Assembly (NCBI GenBank): GCA_965237595.1
Contig: CBDEFY010000006.1
Coordinates: forward strand, 248,001 to 312,000
Length of the DNA: 64,000 nucleotides
Reading direction: 5' to 3'
Source of the DNA: UBA9611 sp965237595
Lineage (GTDB): Bacteria; Chloroflexota; Dehalococcoidia; Lucifugimonadales; UBA3495
In this document: positions 43,033-52,025 of the stretch, one piece after another
Layout: every line of letters begins with the position of its first letter
How positions within the stretch are numbered: position 1 is the stretch's first letter
Translations under genes and position numbers: made by a program
The notes under the pieces: generated by a model
Seen by the model: only the letters and a program-made list of their open reading frames with translations
Database searches by the model: none
What the model was told of the DNA's origin: nothing

Positions 43033-44238
43033 ATGCCTCTGTGCAGTCTCGAGGAAGGGCTTGAAGAGCTAAAAGCAGGCAGGTTCCTCATCGTGGTGGA
43101 CGATGAGAACCGGGAAAACGAAGGCGACCTGGTGATGCCCGCCGAGATGGTGACTGCGGAAGCTGTCAACTTCATCGTCACGCACGCCCGCGGGCTGCTA
43201 TGTATGCCCGTCATTGGCGAGCGTCTGGACGAGCTCCAGATACCCCTGATGGTCAGCCCGAACGGCTTATCGAAGAACCAGACCGCGTTCACGGTGTCGG
43301 TGGACTACAACGTAAACACCACCACCGGCATCTCCGCCGGAGACCGCGCCGCCACCATCAAAGCCATGCTGGACCCTGCGGCCAAACCCGAGCAATTTAC
43401 CCGTCCCGGCCACCTTTTCCCGCTGCGGTACCATCCCGGCGGCGTGCTGGCCAGAGCCGGTCACACCGAAGCCGCCGTAGACCTCTGCGAGATGGCCGGC
43501 ATGTACCCGGCCGGCATCGTCTGCGAGATTATGAGCGAAGACGGCACCATGTCGCGGCTCCCCACCTTGGAGATATTCGCGGAGAATCACGGCCTAAAGA
43601 TTCTGAGCATCGCCCAGATCATCGCCAGTTGCCGCCGGACCGAGCGCCTGATTGAGCGCGTTGCCGAGGCCCGCCTCCCGACCCGCTACGGCAAGTTCCA
43701 GGCCATCGCCTACAAAAGCCATGTGGACTTAGGCGAGCACATCGCCCTGACCATCGGCAAGTGGAGTCCGGACGATCCAGTCTTGGTGCGCATCCACAGC
43801 GAGTGCCTCACCGGCGATGTCTTCGGCAGCCTGCGCTGCGACTGCGGCGAGCAGATTGAACTGTCCCTCAAGAAACTGGCCGAAGCAGGCAGCGGCATCT
43901 TCCTCTACATGCGTCAGGAGGGACGGGGCATCGGCCTCCATAACAAGATTAAGGCCTACTCCCTGCAGGACGAGGGCCTGGACACCGTCGAAGCCAACGA
44001 AACCCTGGGATTCGAGCCCGACCTTCGGCACTACGGTGTGGGGGCGCAAATCCTCCGTGACCTGGGCGTGCGCAAGCTCAACCTGTTGACCAACAACCCT
44101 AAGAAAGTGGTAGGGCTTACGGGATTCGACTTGGAGATTGTGGACCGGATCCCCGTGGAAGCGGAAGTGACCGACGAGAACCGCAAGTACATGAAGACCA
44201 AGAAGGCCCGGATGGGTCATATCTTGGGCAACTGCTAG
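43033..44238 (+). CDS. ribBA: Bifunctional DHBP synthase / GTP cyclohydrolase II
   Basis: A 401-residue fusion. The DHBP synthase half has VVDDENRENEGDLVMPAEMVT, the RPGHLFPLRYHPGGVLARAGHTEAAVDL segment and acidic metal ligands. The GTP cyclohydrolase II half has VRIHSECLTGDVFGSLRCDCGEQI with the zinc Cys and RQEGRGIGLHNKI. It provides both precursors of lumazine. ribH, which normally follows, is absent: the next sequence is an IS110 remnant. Confidence 0.96.
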   Translation: MPLCSLEEGLEELKAGRFLIVVDDENRENEGDLVMPAEMVTAEAVNFIVTHARGLLCMPVIGERLDELQIPLMVSPNGLSKNQTAFTVSVDYNVNTTTGISAGDRAATIKAMLDPAAKPEQFTRPGHLFPLRYHPGGVLARAGHTEAAVDLCEMAGMYPAGIVCEIMSEDGTMSRLPTLEIFAENHGLKILSIAQIIASCRRTERLIERVAEARLPTRYGKFQAIAYKSHVDLGEHIALTIGKWSPDDPVLVRIHSECLTGDVFGSLRCDCGEQIELSLKKLAEAGSGIFLYMRQEGRGIGLHNKIKAYSLQDEGLDTVEANETLGFEPDLRHYGVGAQILRDLGVRKLNLLTNNPKKVVGLTGFDLEIVDRIPVEAEVTDENRKYMKTKKARMGHILGNC

Positions 44239-44305
44239 AGGCTAGTTCAAATCCTGTACGACCCGTTGTTGGGTCCTTCGACAGGCTCAGCAACTGTCTT
44301 GGATG

Positions 44306-45264
44306 TCAAGGCGTTTGAAGGTTTGGCTGCCACTCTCTGCCATGTTTCACCATGGAATTTAGAATGACCAAGAGCTTGCGCATACAGGCCGTCAAGGCCA
44401 CTTTCTTGGGTTTGCCCATGGAGCATAGCCGTTGATAAAACTCTTTGATCACCGGATTGTACCGGGTCGCCACCAAGGCCGCCATGTAAAGGGCCGCCCT
44501 CACGTGACGGCGTCCTCCCCAAACAGTGCGCTTGCCTCGGAGCGTTCCACTGTCCCTATTGAACGGTGCTACGCCCACCAGCGCGGCGACTTGACCCCGG
44601 TTCATCGTGCCCAATTCTGGCAGATTGGCCAAAACGGTTGCCGTGAATACCGGGCCAACGCCAAGAGCGCTCCTTATGACCCTTTCTTTGGTCCGCCACA
44701 TGGGACTGGAGCGGATGAAGCTGTCCAGGTCTTGGTCCAGGTCCTCCAAGCTTTTTTCCAGCCAGCGGATATGTTCTTCCACCTGAGGACGGATCCGAGC
44801 AATCACGGTCCTCCGGCGGTTCTTCTCCGCGGTAATCATCTCCACCAACTGCCGCCGGCGGCCAACCATGGCCTGCAGGTCTTGGGCGTCTGGGTCAGGA
44901 AGAAGCCTGGGCTTAGGCTCCATCGCCTGCCCAAAGTGGGCCAACACCTGGGCGTCCAAGGCGTCGGTCTTAGCCAGGGCGCCAGCAGCCCGGGCGAAGT
45001 CCCTTACGTGTCTGGGGTTGACCACCGCCACTGGAAGACCGACCGCCGCCACTGGAAGACCGACCGCCGCCAGCTCAGCGGTGAGCGACCTCCCGTGGCC
45101 TCGAGCACAACCAAGGAAGGGCTCATCCCCGTCAGCCGCTGGGCCAGAGCACCGATGCCGTTCGCATCGTTCGTGACCTGCCACACTTCACCCGTGGGCC
45201 TGGAAGCCACATCCAAGCAGCTCTTGGAAACATCGATACCTATGAACACCTGCGAATCTTCCAT
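44306..45264 (-). pseudogene. IS110-family transposase, frameshifted
   Basis: The N-terminal part (45264 to ~45090) reads MEDSQVFIGIDVSKSCLDV...VLEATGG in one frame. The rest (SLTAELAAVGLPV..., KTDALDAQVLAHFGQ, PELGTMNRGQVAALVGVAPFNRDSG, GRRHVRAALYMAALVATRYNP) is in another frame to 44306. A short deletion just after ATGG explains the shift. A 21-bp in-frame tandem duplication lies near it. DEDD and C-terminal domains are otherwise recognisable. Inactive as it stands unless frameshifted. Confidence 0.88.
45028..45069. repeat. 21-bp tandem duplication inside the IS110 gene
   Basis: Two identical adjacent 21-base units (45028-45048 and 45049-45069) duplicate the codons for GLPVAAV. This is a recent replication-slippage event in an already broken gene. 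Confidence 0.9.
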
Positions 45265-45477
45265 CCATCTACCTCCCATCACTGGTTCCCCTCATTGGTC
45301 CCCCGGCACCGGCCCAGCCTTGCTTGATACGGGCTGCCGCCCAGTCAACTGTTCGGGCTCTGGGCGGGGAGGACGTGGCGGCCTCGCTGAGCCTCGGCCT
45401 AAAAAGCCTAGGACGATTCGGCCTGCCACGTCCTGGTTTAAGATACAAGGACGAACGGTTGTATTGGCCGCTCGTTA

Positions 45478-45537
45478 ATTCCAGTCCGTTCGTGGTGAGC
45501 CCTTCGGTACCTCAGGACAGGCTTGTCGAACCACCCC
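45478..45537. repeat. Intergenic REP-like repeat next to the IS110 remnant
   Basis: The segment contains CCGTTCGTGGTGAGCCCTTCGG and CAGGACAGGCTTGTCGAACCA. A shorter related piece (CCTTCGACAGGCTCAGCAAC) lies at 44276-44295 on the other side of the IS110 remnant. The same wording on both sides suggests repeats flanking the insertion. The rest of 45265-45548 holds no gene. Confidence 0.55.
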
Positions 45538-45548
45538 CGCGGCAGGCC

Positions 45549-46841
45549 CTACACCTGAATCAGCGGCACCACTTCCCGGAAGGCCTGGATGGTCTTTTCG
45601 ATGTCTTCATCGGTGTGGACGGCGGAGGGGTAATATTTCTGGCCGCCCTTCAGGACGCCCCGCTCCAGAAGGCCGGTGTTGAAGCGGTTCATCATGCCGG
45701 CGTCGGCCGCCAGGGTGTCCCGGTAGTTGGCAACCGGCTGTTCGGAGAAGTAGACGTCGAATATGGCGTCTTCTCCGCAGCTCTGGACCGGCACTCCGTT
45801 CTCATTGCAGATGTCCACCAGTGCGCTGCGTATGGCCGCGCCGGTCCCGTGCATCCGTTGGTAAGTCCCCTTTTTCCGCATCTCGGCCAGAGTGGCCAGT
45901 CCGGCCGCGCAGGCCACCGGGTTGCCGTTCAGTGTGCCGATCTGGTTGATGTAGGTCTCGTCGCCGGACGCTCCCCGGTCGAAAACCGATAGGATGTCGG
46001 CCCGGCCCATGACCGCCGCCAGCGGATAGCCGCCGCCCATGATTTTGCCCACGGTGCACAGGTCCGGCGTGACACCGTAGAACTCCTGTGCCCCGCCGTA
46101 GGCCAGCCTGAAGCTGGTTACTACCTCGTCGAAGATGAGCGGGATATTGTGGCGTTTGGTCAGGTCGCGCAGTCCCTGTAGGAATCCCGGCTGGGGGGCA
46201 GTCACCCGTTGCACCGGCTCCACAATCACCGCCGCGATGTCATCGGCGTGGGCTCGGATTATAGTCTCGGTGGTTGCCAGGTCGTTGTAAGGGGCGATGA
46301 GCATCAGATCCTGGATGGCCCTGGGGATGCCGCCGCTGTTGGGCTGGGCCTGGGGATATTCGACCGAAGGGGACGGGGTTAGGCTCATCAGGGCGTAGTC
46401 GCTGGTGCCGTGGTAGCCGCCCTCGAACTTGAGTATCTTCTCTTTGCCGGTGAAGGCCCGGGCGGCGCGCATGGCCTGGAAGCAGGCATCGGTGCCGCTG
46501 GTGGTGAACCGGACCTGCTCGGCGCAGGGGACGGCGTTGACCATTTCCTCGGCCAGTTCCACCGCTTTGTCGTTGGTGGCGAAGAAGGTGCTGCCGCCCC
46601 CGACCGCTTTGATTACGGCTTCGGTGACAGCAGGATGGGCGTGGCCCAGGACCATGGGGCCGGAGCCCATGAGCCAGTCAATGTACTCGTTGCCGCTGAC
46701 GTCGAAGATGCGGGAGCCTTTGCCGTGGGAGGCCAGGAAGTCCAGCTCCTTGGGGAGGGAGAGGTTTCCGCCGGTGCCGCCCGGCAGGTATTGGGCAGCT
46801 TTCTCCAATAGGCGTTGTTCTACCGGTGTCCGCTGCGCCAT
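45549..46841 (-). CDS. Class III aminotransferase, glutamate-1-semialdehyde aminomutase-like
   Basis: A 430-residue PLP protein: PGGTGGNLSLPKELDFLASHGKGSRIFDVSGNEYIDWLMGSGPMVLGHAHPAV, RFTTSGTDACFQAMRAARAFTG, IFDEVVTSFRL and the PLP lysine in VGKIMGGGYPLAAVMG. The GSAM-like N-terminus is clear, but many paralogues of this shape are not HemL, and no tetrapyrrole gene is near. GGAGG lies 6 bases before the ATG at 46841, which is preferred to the one 7 codons upstream. Reaction uncertain. Confidence 0.85.
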   Translation of the reverse strand: MAQRTPVEQRLLEKAAQYLPGGTGGNLSLPKELDFLASHGKGSRIFDVSGNEYIDWLMGSGPMVLGHAHPAVTEAVIKAVGGGSTFFATNDKAVELAEEMVNAVPCAEQVRFTTSGTDACFQAMRAARAFTGKEKILKFEGGYHGTSDYALMSLTPSPSVEYPQAQPNSGGIPRAIQDLMLIAPYNDLATTETIIRAHADDIAAVIVEPVQRVTAPQPGFLQGLRDLTKRHNIPLIFDEVVTSFRLAYGGAQEFYGVTPDLCTVGKIMGGGYPLAAVMGRADILSVFDRGASGDETYINQIGTLNGNPVACAAGLATLAEMRKKGTYQRMHGTGAAIRSALVDICNENGVPVQSCGEDAIFDVYFSEQPVANYRDTLAADAGMMNRFNTGLLERGVLKGGQKYYPSAVHTDEDIEKTIQAFREVVPLIQV

Positions 46842-46967
46842 TTGATTCCTCCGGTTTCGCACTTAATTGGCTTGGCTCCATATGATAAGCCTCCGGGCGG
46901 CCAATGTTCAGCACGGCCGCCGGCGGAATCTAGCTTAAACGATGGGCTCAAGAAACTGCTGGTTAAT

Positions 46968-47810
46968 CTACTGAATCGTGAACTCGTGCAACATCCCCAA
47001 CGCGAAGTGGGGCGCCCCTGTTTCTTCATCGTCGACGGGGCAAAACAACAAATATTCGCCGGGAGTGAAATCAATCTCGAAGAAAGCTCGGCCGCCAGGA
47101 TCTATGGCCTGGATTCCTCCCAGTGCTTCACCTGGGGGCGGGCTGGTCGTAGCCCCTTCAATAAACGCCCCCAGAGCTTCCAAGAATTCTTCGGAAGTGG
47201 TTCCGGGGTCGAGGCGCGCAATGATAAATTCGTGGAGTTGGCCCCCGGTGTTGGTGACCTCGATGATTTGGGACCCGGCGGTGATGGGCCCGGAAAGTTC
47301 GAATCCGAAGTCAACCATGCCCATGGTGATCGATGGCTCCGGTTCCTGAGCCACCGGTCCGGTGGACTCGGTCACAGTAATCGGCAATGCCATACCCAGG
47401 GCGAAGTGGGGCAATCCTTCCGCGCTGGGCAGGAAACAGATCATCATGTAGGTCCCGGCACTAAGGTCCACCGTAGTCGTGGCGCTGACTCCCGGAGCTA
47501 ACACCGAGATACCACCCGTGAATTTCAATTCAGGGGGAGGGGGCGCGTCTTCATCCAATTCCTCCAACGCGGCCATAAAGCCAGCAGGGGACCAATTCAC
47601 CGGCAACTTCATCAACTGCTGGTGATTGAGTTCGGCACCCGCGTTAGTCAGCGTAATCTCAGTTAATCCTGAGGGCAGGGTCGCCGGTCCGGCAAACGCG
47701 TAATCAACGGCACTGTAGGCGACTGGGTTGGGCTCCGGCGGGGAATCTCCGCAAGCCACAATTAGGCTAATCACGACCGAAAATAGCATCAATTCCAGAA
47801 GGCGTCTCAT
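46968..47810 (-). CDS. Lipoprotein with two cupredoxin-like domains
   Basis: A 280-residue protein. A lipobox (SLIVAC) ends the signal sequence. Two copies of a cupredoxin-like domain follow. Copy one has AELNHQQLMKL and YMMICFLPSAEGLPHFALGM; copy two has GQLHEFIIARL and YLLFCPVDDEETGAPHFALGM. In each, His, then Cys-x8/10-His-x4-Met matches a type 1 copper site. Each has an F/W-rich helical insert between strands. A surface electron carrier or copper chaperone is likely; the redox partner is unknown. Confidence 0.75.
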   Translation of the reverse strand: MRRLLELMLFSVVISLIVACGDSPPEPNPVAYSAVDYAFAGPATLPSGLTEITLTNAGAELNHQQLMKLPVNWSPAGFMAALEELDEDAPPPPELKFTGGISVLAPGVSATTTVDLSAGTYMMICFLPSAEGLPHFALGMALPITVTESTGPVAQEPEPSITMGMVDFGFELSGPITAGSQIIEVTNTGGQLHEFIIARLDPGTTSEEFLEALGAFIEGATTSPPPGEALGGIQAIDPGGRAFFEIDFTPGEYLLFCPVDDEETGAPHFALGMLHEFTIQ

Positions 47811-47883
47811 TTACATCCACTACATCCACCTTTTTCCAGAGTTTGGGATCCAAAGGTCTACGTCAGTATGTTCGAATTTTCAT

Positions 47884-48831
47884 CTAGCTGGGAGACTCCG
47901 ATCGGGCCTTGTTCATAACATCCACCAGTTCTTGGACGCTGTCGGCGGAACTCTTGAGCGCGGCCTGCTCCTCGGGGGTCAGCTTGATCTCCATGATTTG
48001 TTCCATGCCGCTGGCGCCCAGCTTTACCGGAACGCCGACGCAGAGGCCGTTGATGCCGAACTCGCCTTCCAGGTAGGTGCAGGCCGGAAGTATGCGCTTC
48101 TTGTCCAGCAGCACCGCCTCCACCATCTGGGTGATGGCGGCGGACGGGGCGTAGTAAGCGCTGCCTTCTTTGAGCAGTTCGACGATCTCGCCCCCGCCCT
48201 GCCGGGTGCGCCGCACTAGTTGGTCGACCTTCTCTTCGGCCATCAGTTCGCTGATGGGGATGCCGGCCACGTTGGTGAAACGGACCAGCGGCACCATGTC
48301 GTCGCCGTGGCCGCCCAGCACAAAGGCCTGGACGTCTTCCACCGAAACATTGAGCTCTTCGGCGATGAAGGTTCGGAAACGGGCGGTGTCCAGCACGCCG
48401 GCCATGCCGAAGACCCGGTTCCTGGGGAAACCGCTGGCCTCGAACACATTCTGCACCATGGCGTCCAAGGGATTGGTCACCGGGATGATGATGCAGTCGG
48501 GGGAGTGCTTGACCACCTGCTCCGTTACCGACGAGGTGATACGCATGTTGGTCAACAGCAGGTCGTCGCGGCTCATCCCGGGGCGGCGGGCGATGCCGGC
48601 AGTGATGACCACGACGTCGGAACCGGCCGTTTCTTCGTAGCCGTTGCTGCCGGTGATTTTGGCGTCGGTGCCCGTGACCGGGCCCGACTCCAGCATGTCC
48701 AGGGACTTTCCCTGGGGCAGGTCTTCGACCACGTCCACCAACACCACGTCGGTGTAGCCCAACTGGTGGATCCTCTGTGCGGTGGTGGCGCCCACGTTGC
48801 CCGCGCCGACAACCGTTACCTTGCTTCGCAT
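47884..48831 (-). CDS. mdh: Malate dehydrogenase (LDH-like type)
   Basis: A 315-residue NAD-dependent dehydrogenase: VTVVGAGNVGATTAQRI, then the substrate loop GIARRPGMSRDDLLLTN with the MDH-specific Arg, VTNPLDAMV, GMAGVLDTARFRTFIAEEL and GGHGDDMVPL. The signature favours malate over lactate. An AGAGGAG site precedes the ATG at 48831; the longer frame upstream is read through a C/G palindrome and is not coding. Confidence 0.93.
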   Translation of the reverse strand: MRSKVTVVGAGNVGATTAQRIHQLGYTDVVLVDVVEDLPQGKSLDMLESGPVTGTDAKITGSNGYEETAGSDVVVITAGIARRPGMSRDDLLLTNMRITSSVTEQVVKHSPDCIIIPVTNPLDAMVQNVFEASGFPRNRVFGMAGVLDTARFRTFIAEELNVSVEDVQAFVLGGHGDDMVPLVRFTNVAGIPISELMAEEKVDQLVRRTRQGGGEIVELLKEGSAYYAPSAAITQMVEAVLLDKKRILPACTYLEGEFGINGLCVGVPVKLGASGMEQIMEIKLTPEEQAALKSSADSVQELVDVMNKARSESPS

Positions 48832-48871
48832 GGGGTTATTGCTCCTCTGTATGAAAACTTGCTTGGCGGGA

Positions 48872-48906
48872 GAAATCCCCCCAACCCCCCCCTTTACGAA
48901 GGGAAC
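48872..48906. repeat. C/G-run palindromic repeat, copy 2
   Basis: AAATCCCCCCAACCCCCCCC followed by TTTACGAAGGGAAC, a second member of the element at 5575-5619 with a shorter G side. It lies in the mdh promoter region. Confidence 0.75.
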
Positions 48907-48926
48907 TATATACATGAGTGATCTAA

Positions 48927-49136
48927 CTAGGTGCAGAGACATACGGGCTGACCATCGACGCTCCCTGAGCGATAAGCCGGGCAGTAGGACTGGATTATGT
49001 CGCCGCGCATCCCGAAGTAGTCATATTCATAGTAAGCATGGACACCGAGCCTCACCGAACACTTGGGGCAGCTTTTGTAGGCGTCATTACGGACATAGCG
49101 TGAGAAGCGAAGTCTGTCGCCACATTGTGGGCACAT
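48927..49136 (-). CDS. Small zinc-ribbon-like protein
   Basis: A 69-residue protein beginning CPQCGDRLRF and continuing YKSCPKCSVRLGVHAYYEYDYFGMRG, then YCPAYRSG and a CLC end: three to four cysteine pairs as in a zinc ribbon. GAGGG lies 6 bases before the ATG. It sits 20 bases downstream of the nuclease remnant on the same strand, so the two may once have worked together. No specific family recognised. Confidence 0.65.
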   Translation of the reverse strand: MCPQCGDRLRFSRYVRNDAYKSCPKCSVRLGVHAYYEYDYFGMRGDIIQSYCPAYRSGSVDGQPVCLCT

Positions 49137-49156
49137 GGTTAACCCTCACTGCCTAT

Positions 49157-49612
49157 TCAGAGATTCCCGCTGTTCACCCAGGTTGCGAACTCAGTCATGT
49201 TAAAGACGTGTCTAAAATTGCCATGCCCCACTTGGGTGCGTATCCACCGCTCGGCACCGGCCTTATAGCCGCCACCATCCAAGACAACAATGGTGGGGCA
49301 CTCGTACTGAATCTGAATGTTCAAGACAAGGTACGGGTACTTCATCATCGACGGAACCGCCGCTTTGCTGCCACTTCGATTCGATGATCAGATTGTCTGG
49401 CCAGTGGTCGGGATGGTAGCAGATGAAGTCGCAGAATTGGCGAGTCCCGTAGATGCTTTGGCCGACGTGGAATTTGCGGGTGTAGATGGGCTGGCTGAGG
49501 ATATGCGCCGGTGTGAAGCGGTTACGTTGAACGAACTGATAGCCTCGGTCGTCCAACCGCGACATGATAAACCGCTCCAAGACGGTCCCCGTGTAGTTTG
49601 CCTGTTGTAGGT
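49157..49612 (-). pseudogene. PD-(D/E)XK-type nuclease remnant, frameshifted and 5'-truncated
   Basis: Upstream frame (49612 to ~49340): TGTVLERFIMSRLDDRGYQFVQRNRF..., with the core DFICYHPDHWPDNLIIESKWQQSGGSVD containing D-x(n)-ExK of a restriction-endonuclease-like fold. Downstream frame (49348 to 49157): KYPYLVLNIQIQYECPTIVVLDGGGYKAGAERWI. One extra base in GATGATGAAG (near 49345) separates them. No start codon lies before LQQANYTG: the 5' end abuts the transposase remnant. Confidence 0.7.
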
Positions 49613-49803
49613 CAGTCTGCCGTTACAGTTCATCAGCAGGGACAGGAAAGCGGCACCGTTTTCTTCGGCGCGATGATTATACCGCAACGAGAATTCGCCC
49701 AGATACCTTTGCAAGTGCTTCTTGCTCACTTGGTGGTAGATGCCAAAGATACCACGCTTGAATATGGAGAAGAAACCCTCAACTGTGTTGGTGTTATCAG
49801 ATC
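49613..49803 (-). pseudogene. IS1595/ISXO2-like transposase C-terminal remnant
   Basis: The frame reads DNTNTVEGFFSIFKRGIFGIYHQVSKKHLQRYLGEFSLRYNHRAEE...NGRLTYNRQ, which is the end of the ISXO2-like DDE domain, normally preceded by ~150 residues. The sequence is lost exactly at the stop of the isocitrate dehydrogenase gene. It is thus a truncated insertion sequence joined to icd. Confidence 0.8.
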
Positions 49804-52025
49804 GCGTCCACGATCGCATTCAGAGTGGCGCTGGGGCGCATGGCTTGGGCGGCCAGCTGGTTATTGGGATGGTAATAACCACCGATATCCACCGGCTGTC
49901 CCTGAGCGTCGTTCAGCTCCTGAACGATCCTCTCTTCGTTGGCGGCCAACTGCTGGGCCACCTCGGTAAAGCGGGCTTGCAGCTCTGTATCTTGAGTCTG
50001 CTTGGCCAGCATTTCCGCCCAGTACAGAGCGAGGTAGAAATGACTTCCTCGGGTGTCCAGTTCGTTCACCCGGCGCGATGGCGCCCGGCTGTTTTCCAAA
50101 TGCTCCCCAATCGCTTGGTCTAGGGTCTCAGCTAAGAGCTTCGCTTTGTCGTTCTTAAACACCTCACCGAAATGCTCGAAGGAAGCAACGAGGGCACAGA
50201 ATTCACCCAGAGAGTCCCACCGCAGATGGCCCTCCTCAAGGAACTGCTGTACGTGCCGGGGGGCCGACCCACCAGCGCCTGTCTCGAATAGCCCACCACC
50301 GTCAAGCAGGGGGACGATAGAAAGCATCTTGGCACTGGTGCCCAATTCCAGGATCGGGAAGAGATCAGTCAAATAATCACGCAGCACGTTACCAGTCACG
50401 GAAATCGTATCCTGGCCAGCTCGGCTGCGCGCCATCGTGAACTCCATCGCTTCGATGGGTGACATGGTGCGAATGTCCAACCCGGCCGTGTCGTGGGTGG
50501 GCAGATATTTGTCCACCTTCTTGATCAGTTCAGCGTCGTGAGCCCGGTTCGGATTCAACCAAATGATGGACGGCGAACCGGTGGCTCTAGCCCGATTGAC
50601 CCCAAGTTTGACCCAGTCCTGGACCGCCGCGTCTTTGGTCTGGCACATCCGGAATATATCGCCTTCCTCAACGCTTTGTTCCATCAGAGTCGTGCCCGAT
50701 GCGTCCACGACCCGAATCGCCCCGTTGCCTGGAGCTTTAAAGGTCTTGTCGTGTGACCCATACTCTTCGGCCTGTTGGGCCATCAGCCCCACATTGGCGA
50801 CACTGCCGATGGTAGACGGATCAAAAGCCCCATGCTTCTGGCAATTTTCGATGATTGCCTGATATAAAGTCGCATAAGAGCGGTCAGGGATCATCGCGAT
50901 CGTGTCGTGCAACTCGTTATCGGGACCCCACGTGCGGCCGCCATCGCGGACAATCACGGGCATGGTGGCGTCAATGATCACATCGCTCGGTACATGCAGA
51001 CTGGTGATACCCCGGCTGGAGTTCACCATCATGAGATCTGGGCGGGCACTATAGACCGCCTGGATATCTGCCTCGATCTCCGTTCGTTTGGCCTCGGGCA
51101 GAGATTGAATCTTGGCGTAGAGTTCAGCCACTCCATTGTCGGGGTTCACCCCGAGCTCACCCAGCACGGCCGCGTGTTTGGTCAACACGTCCTGGTAGTA
51201 AACCGACACACAATGGCCGAAAATCATCGGATCGGACACGCGCATCATGGTCGACTTCAAATGCAAACCAAGCAACACGCCATCAGCTTTGGCCTTTTCC
51301 ATCTCGTCGGCGTAAAACTGGCGCAGCGCCCTCACGTTCATCACGGTGCAATCTATGATCTCATCAGCCCGCAAGGGGACATCGGCTTTGAGTACGGTCA
51401 CACTACCATCGCCGGCCACAAACTCGATTGCAGCCGATCCCGCTGCCGCGACTGTCACGGCCTGTTCACTACCGTAGAAATCACCACTGGTCATGTGGGC
51501 AACGCGGGTTTTGGAGACTTCCGGCCAGTCCTGCATCATCCGATGGGGATTGCGTTTGCCGTGCTCTTTGACCGAGGTGGACGACCGGCGATCGGAGTTC
51601 CCTTCCCGCAGAACCGGGTTGACCGCACTACCCAACACCCTGGAAAAGCGCCCATGCAGTTCGCGTTCTTTGTCGGTTGCAGGCTCATCGGGGTAGTCGG
51701 GAATATCATATCCCTTATCCTGTAATTCCTTGATCGCGCTTTTTAACTGGGGAATAGAGGCACTGATATTGGGCAGCTTGACAATGTTCGCCGCCGGGTC
51801 CAAGCACAGCTCGCCAGACATGGTCAGGTAATTGGGGATTTTTTGCTCATCTGTCAGATTGTTCGGGAAATTGGCGACAATGCGGCCGGTCAACGAGATA
51901 TCCCAGGCCTCCAGTTCAATACCGGACCCCTTGGTAAAGGCCCGGAGAATCGGCAGCAACGAGTGCGTGGCCAGGGCCGGAGCCTCGTCAACTTTGGTAT
52001 AGATAATCTGGGACGCTTCTGGCAT
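49797..52025 (-). CDS. icd: Monomeric NADP-dependent isocitrate dehydrogenase
   Basis: A 742-residue enzyme of the monomeric IDH family (Icd2), unrelated in length to the common ~420-residue dimeric form. Typical segments: IYTKVDEAPALATHSLLPI, GNSDRRSSTSVKEHGKRNPHRM, MMVNSSRGITSLHVPSDVIIDATMPV, VLRDYLTDLFPILELGTSAKMLSIVPLL and DTRGSHFYLALYWAE. It oxidises isocitrate to 2-oxoglutarate in the TCA cycle. AAGGAG lies 6 bases before the ATG. The gene looks less GC-rich than its neighbours, and its stop codon is fused to a transposase remnant, suggesting acquisition by transfer. Confidence 0.95.
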   Translation of the reverse strand: MPEASQIIYTKVDEAPALATHSLLPILRAFTKGSGIELEAWDISLTGRIVANFPNNLTDEQKIPNYLTMSGELCLDPAANIVKLPNISASIPQLKSAIKELQDKGYDIPDYPDEPATDKERELHGRFSRVLGSAVNPVLREGNSDRRSSTSVKEHGKRNPHRMMQDWPEVSKTRVAHMTSGDFYGSEQAVTVAAAGSAAIEFVAGDGSVTVLKADVPLRADEIIDCTVMNVRALRQFYADEMEKAKADGVLLGLHLKSTMMRVSDPMIFGHCVSVYYQDVLTKHAAVLGELGVNPDNGVAELYAKIQSLPEAKRTEIEADIQAVYSARPDLMMVNSSRGITSLHVPSDVIIDATMPVIVRDGGRTWGPDNELHDTIAMIPDRSYATLYQAIIENCQKHGAFDPSTIGSVANVGLMAQQAEEYGSHDKTFKAPGNGAIRVVDASGTTLMEQSVEEGDIFRMCQTKDAAVQDWVKLGVNRARATGSPSIIWLNPNRAHDAELIKKVDKYLPTHDTAGLDIRTMSPIEAMEFTMARSRAGQDTISVTGNVLRDYLTDLFPILELGTSAKMLSIVPLLDGGGLFETGAGGSAPRHVQQFLEEGHLRWDSLGEFCALVASFEHFGEVFKNDKAKLLAETLDQAIGEHLENSRAPSRRVNELDTRGSHFYLALYWAEMLAKQTQDTELQARFTEVAQQLAANEERIVQELNDAQGQPVDIGGYYHPNNQLAAQAMRPSATLNAIVDAI

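Noticed and set aside
44243..44262. TAGTTCAAATCCTGTAC, possible tRNA 3' end near the IS110 remnant
   Set aside because: The flanking bases do not form a T-stem or acceptor stem.
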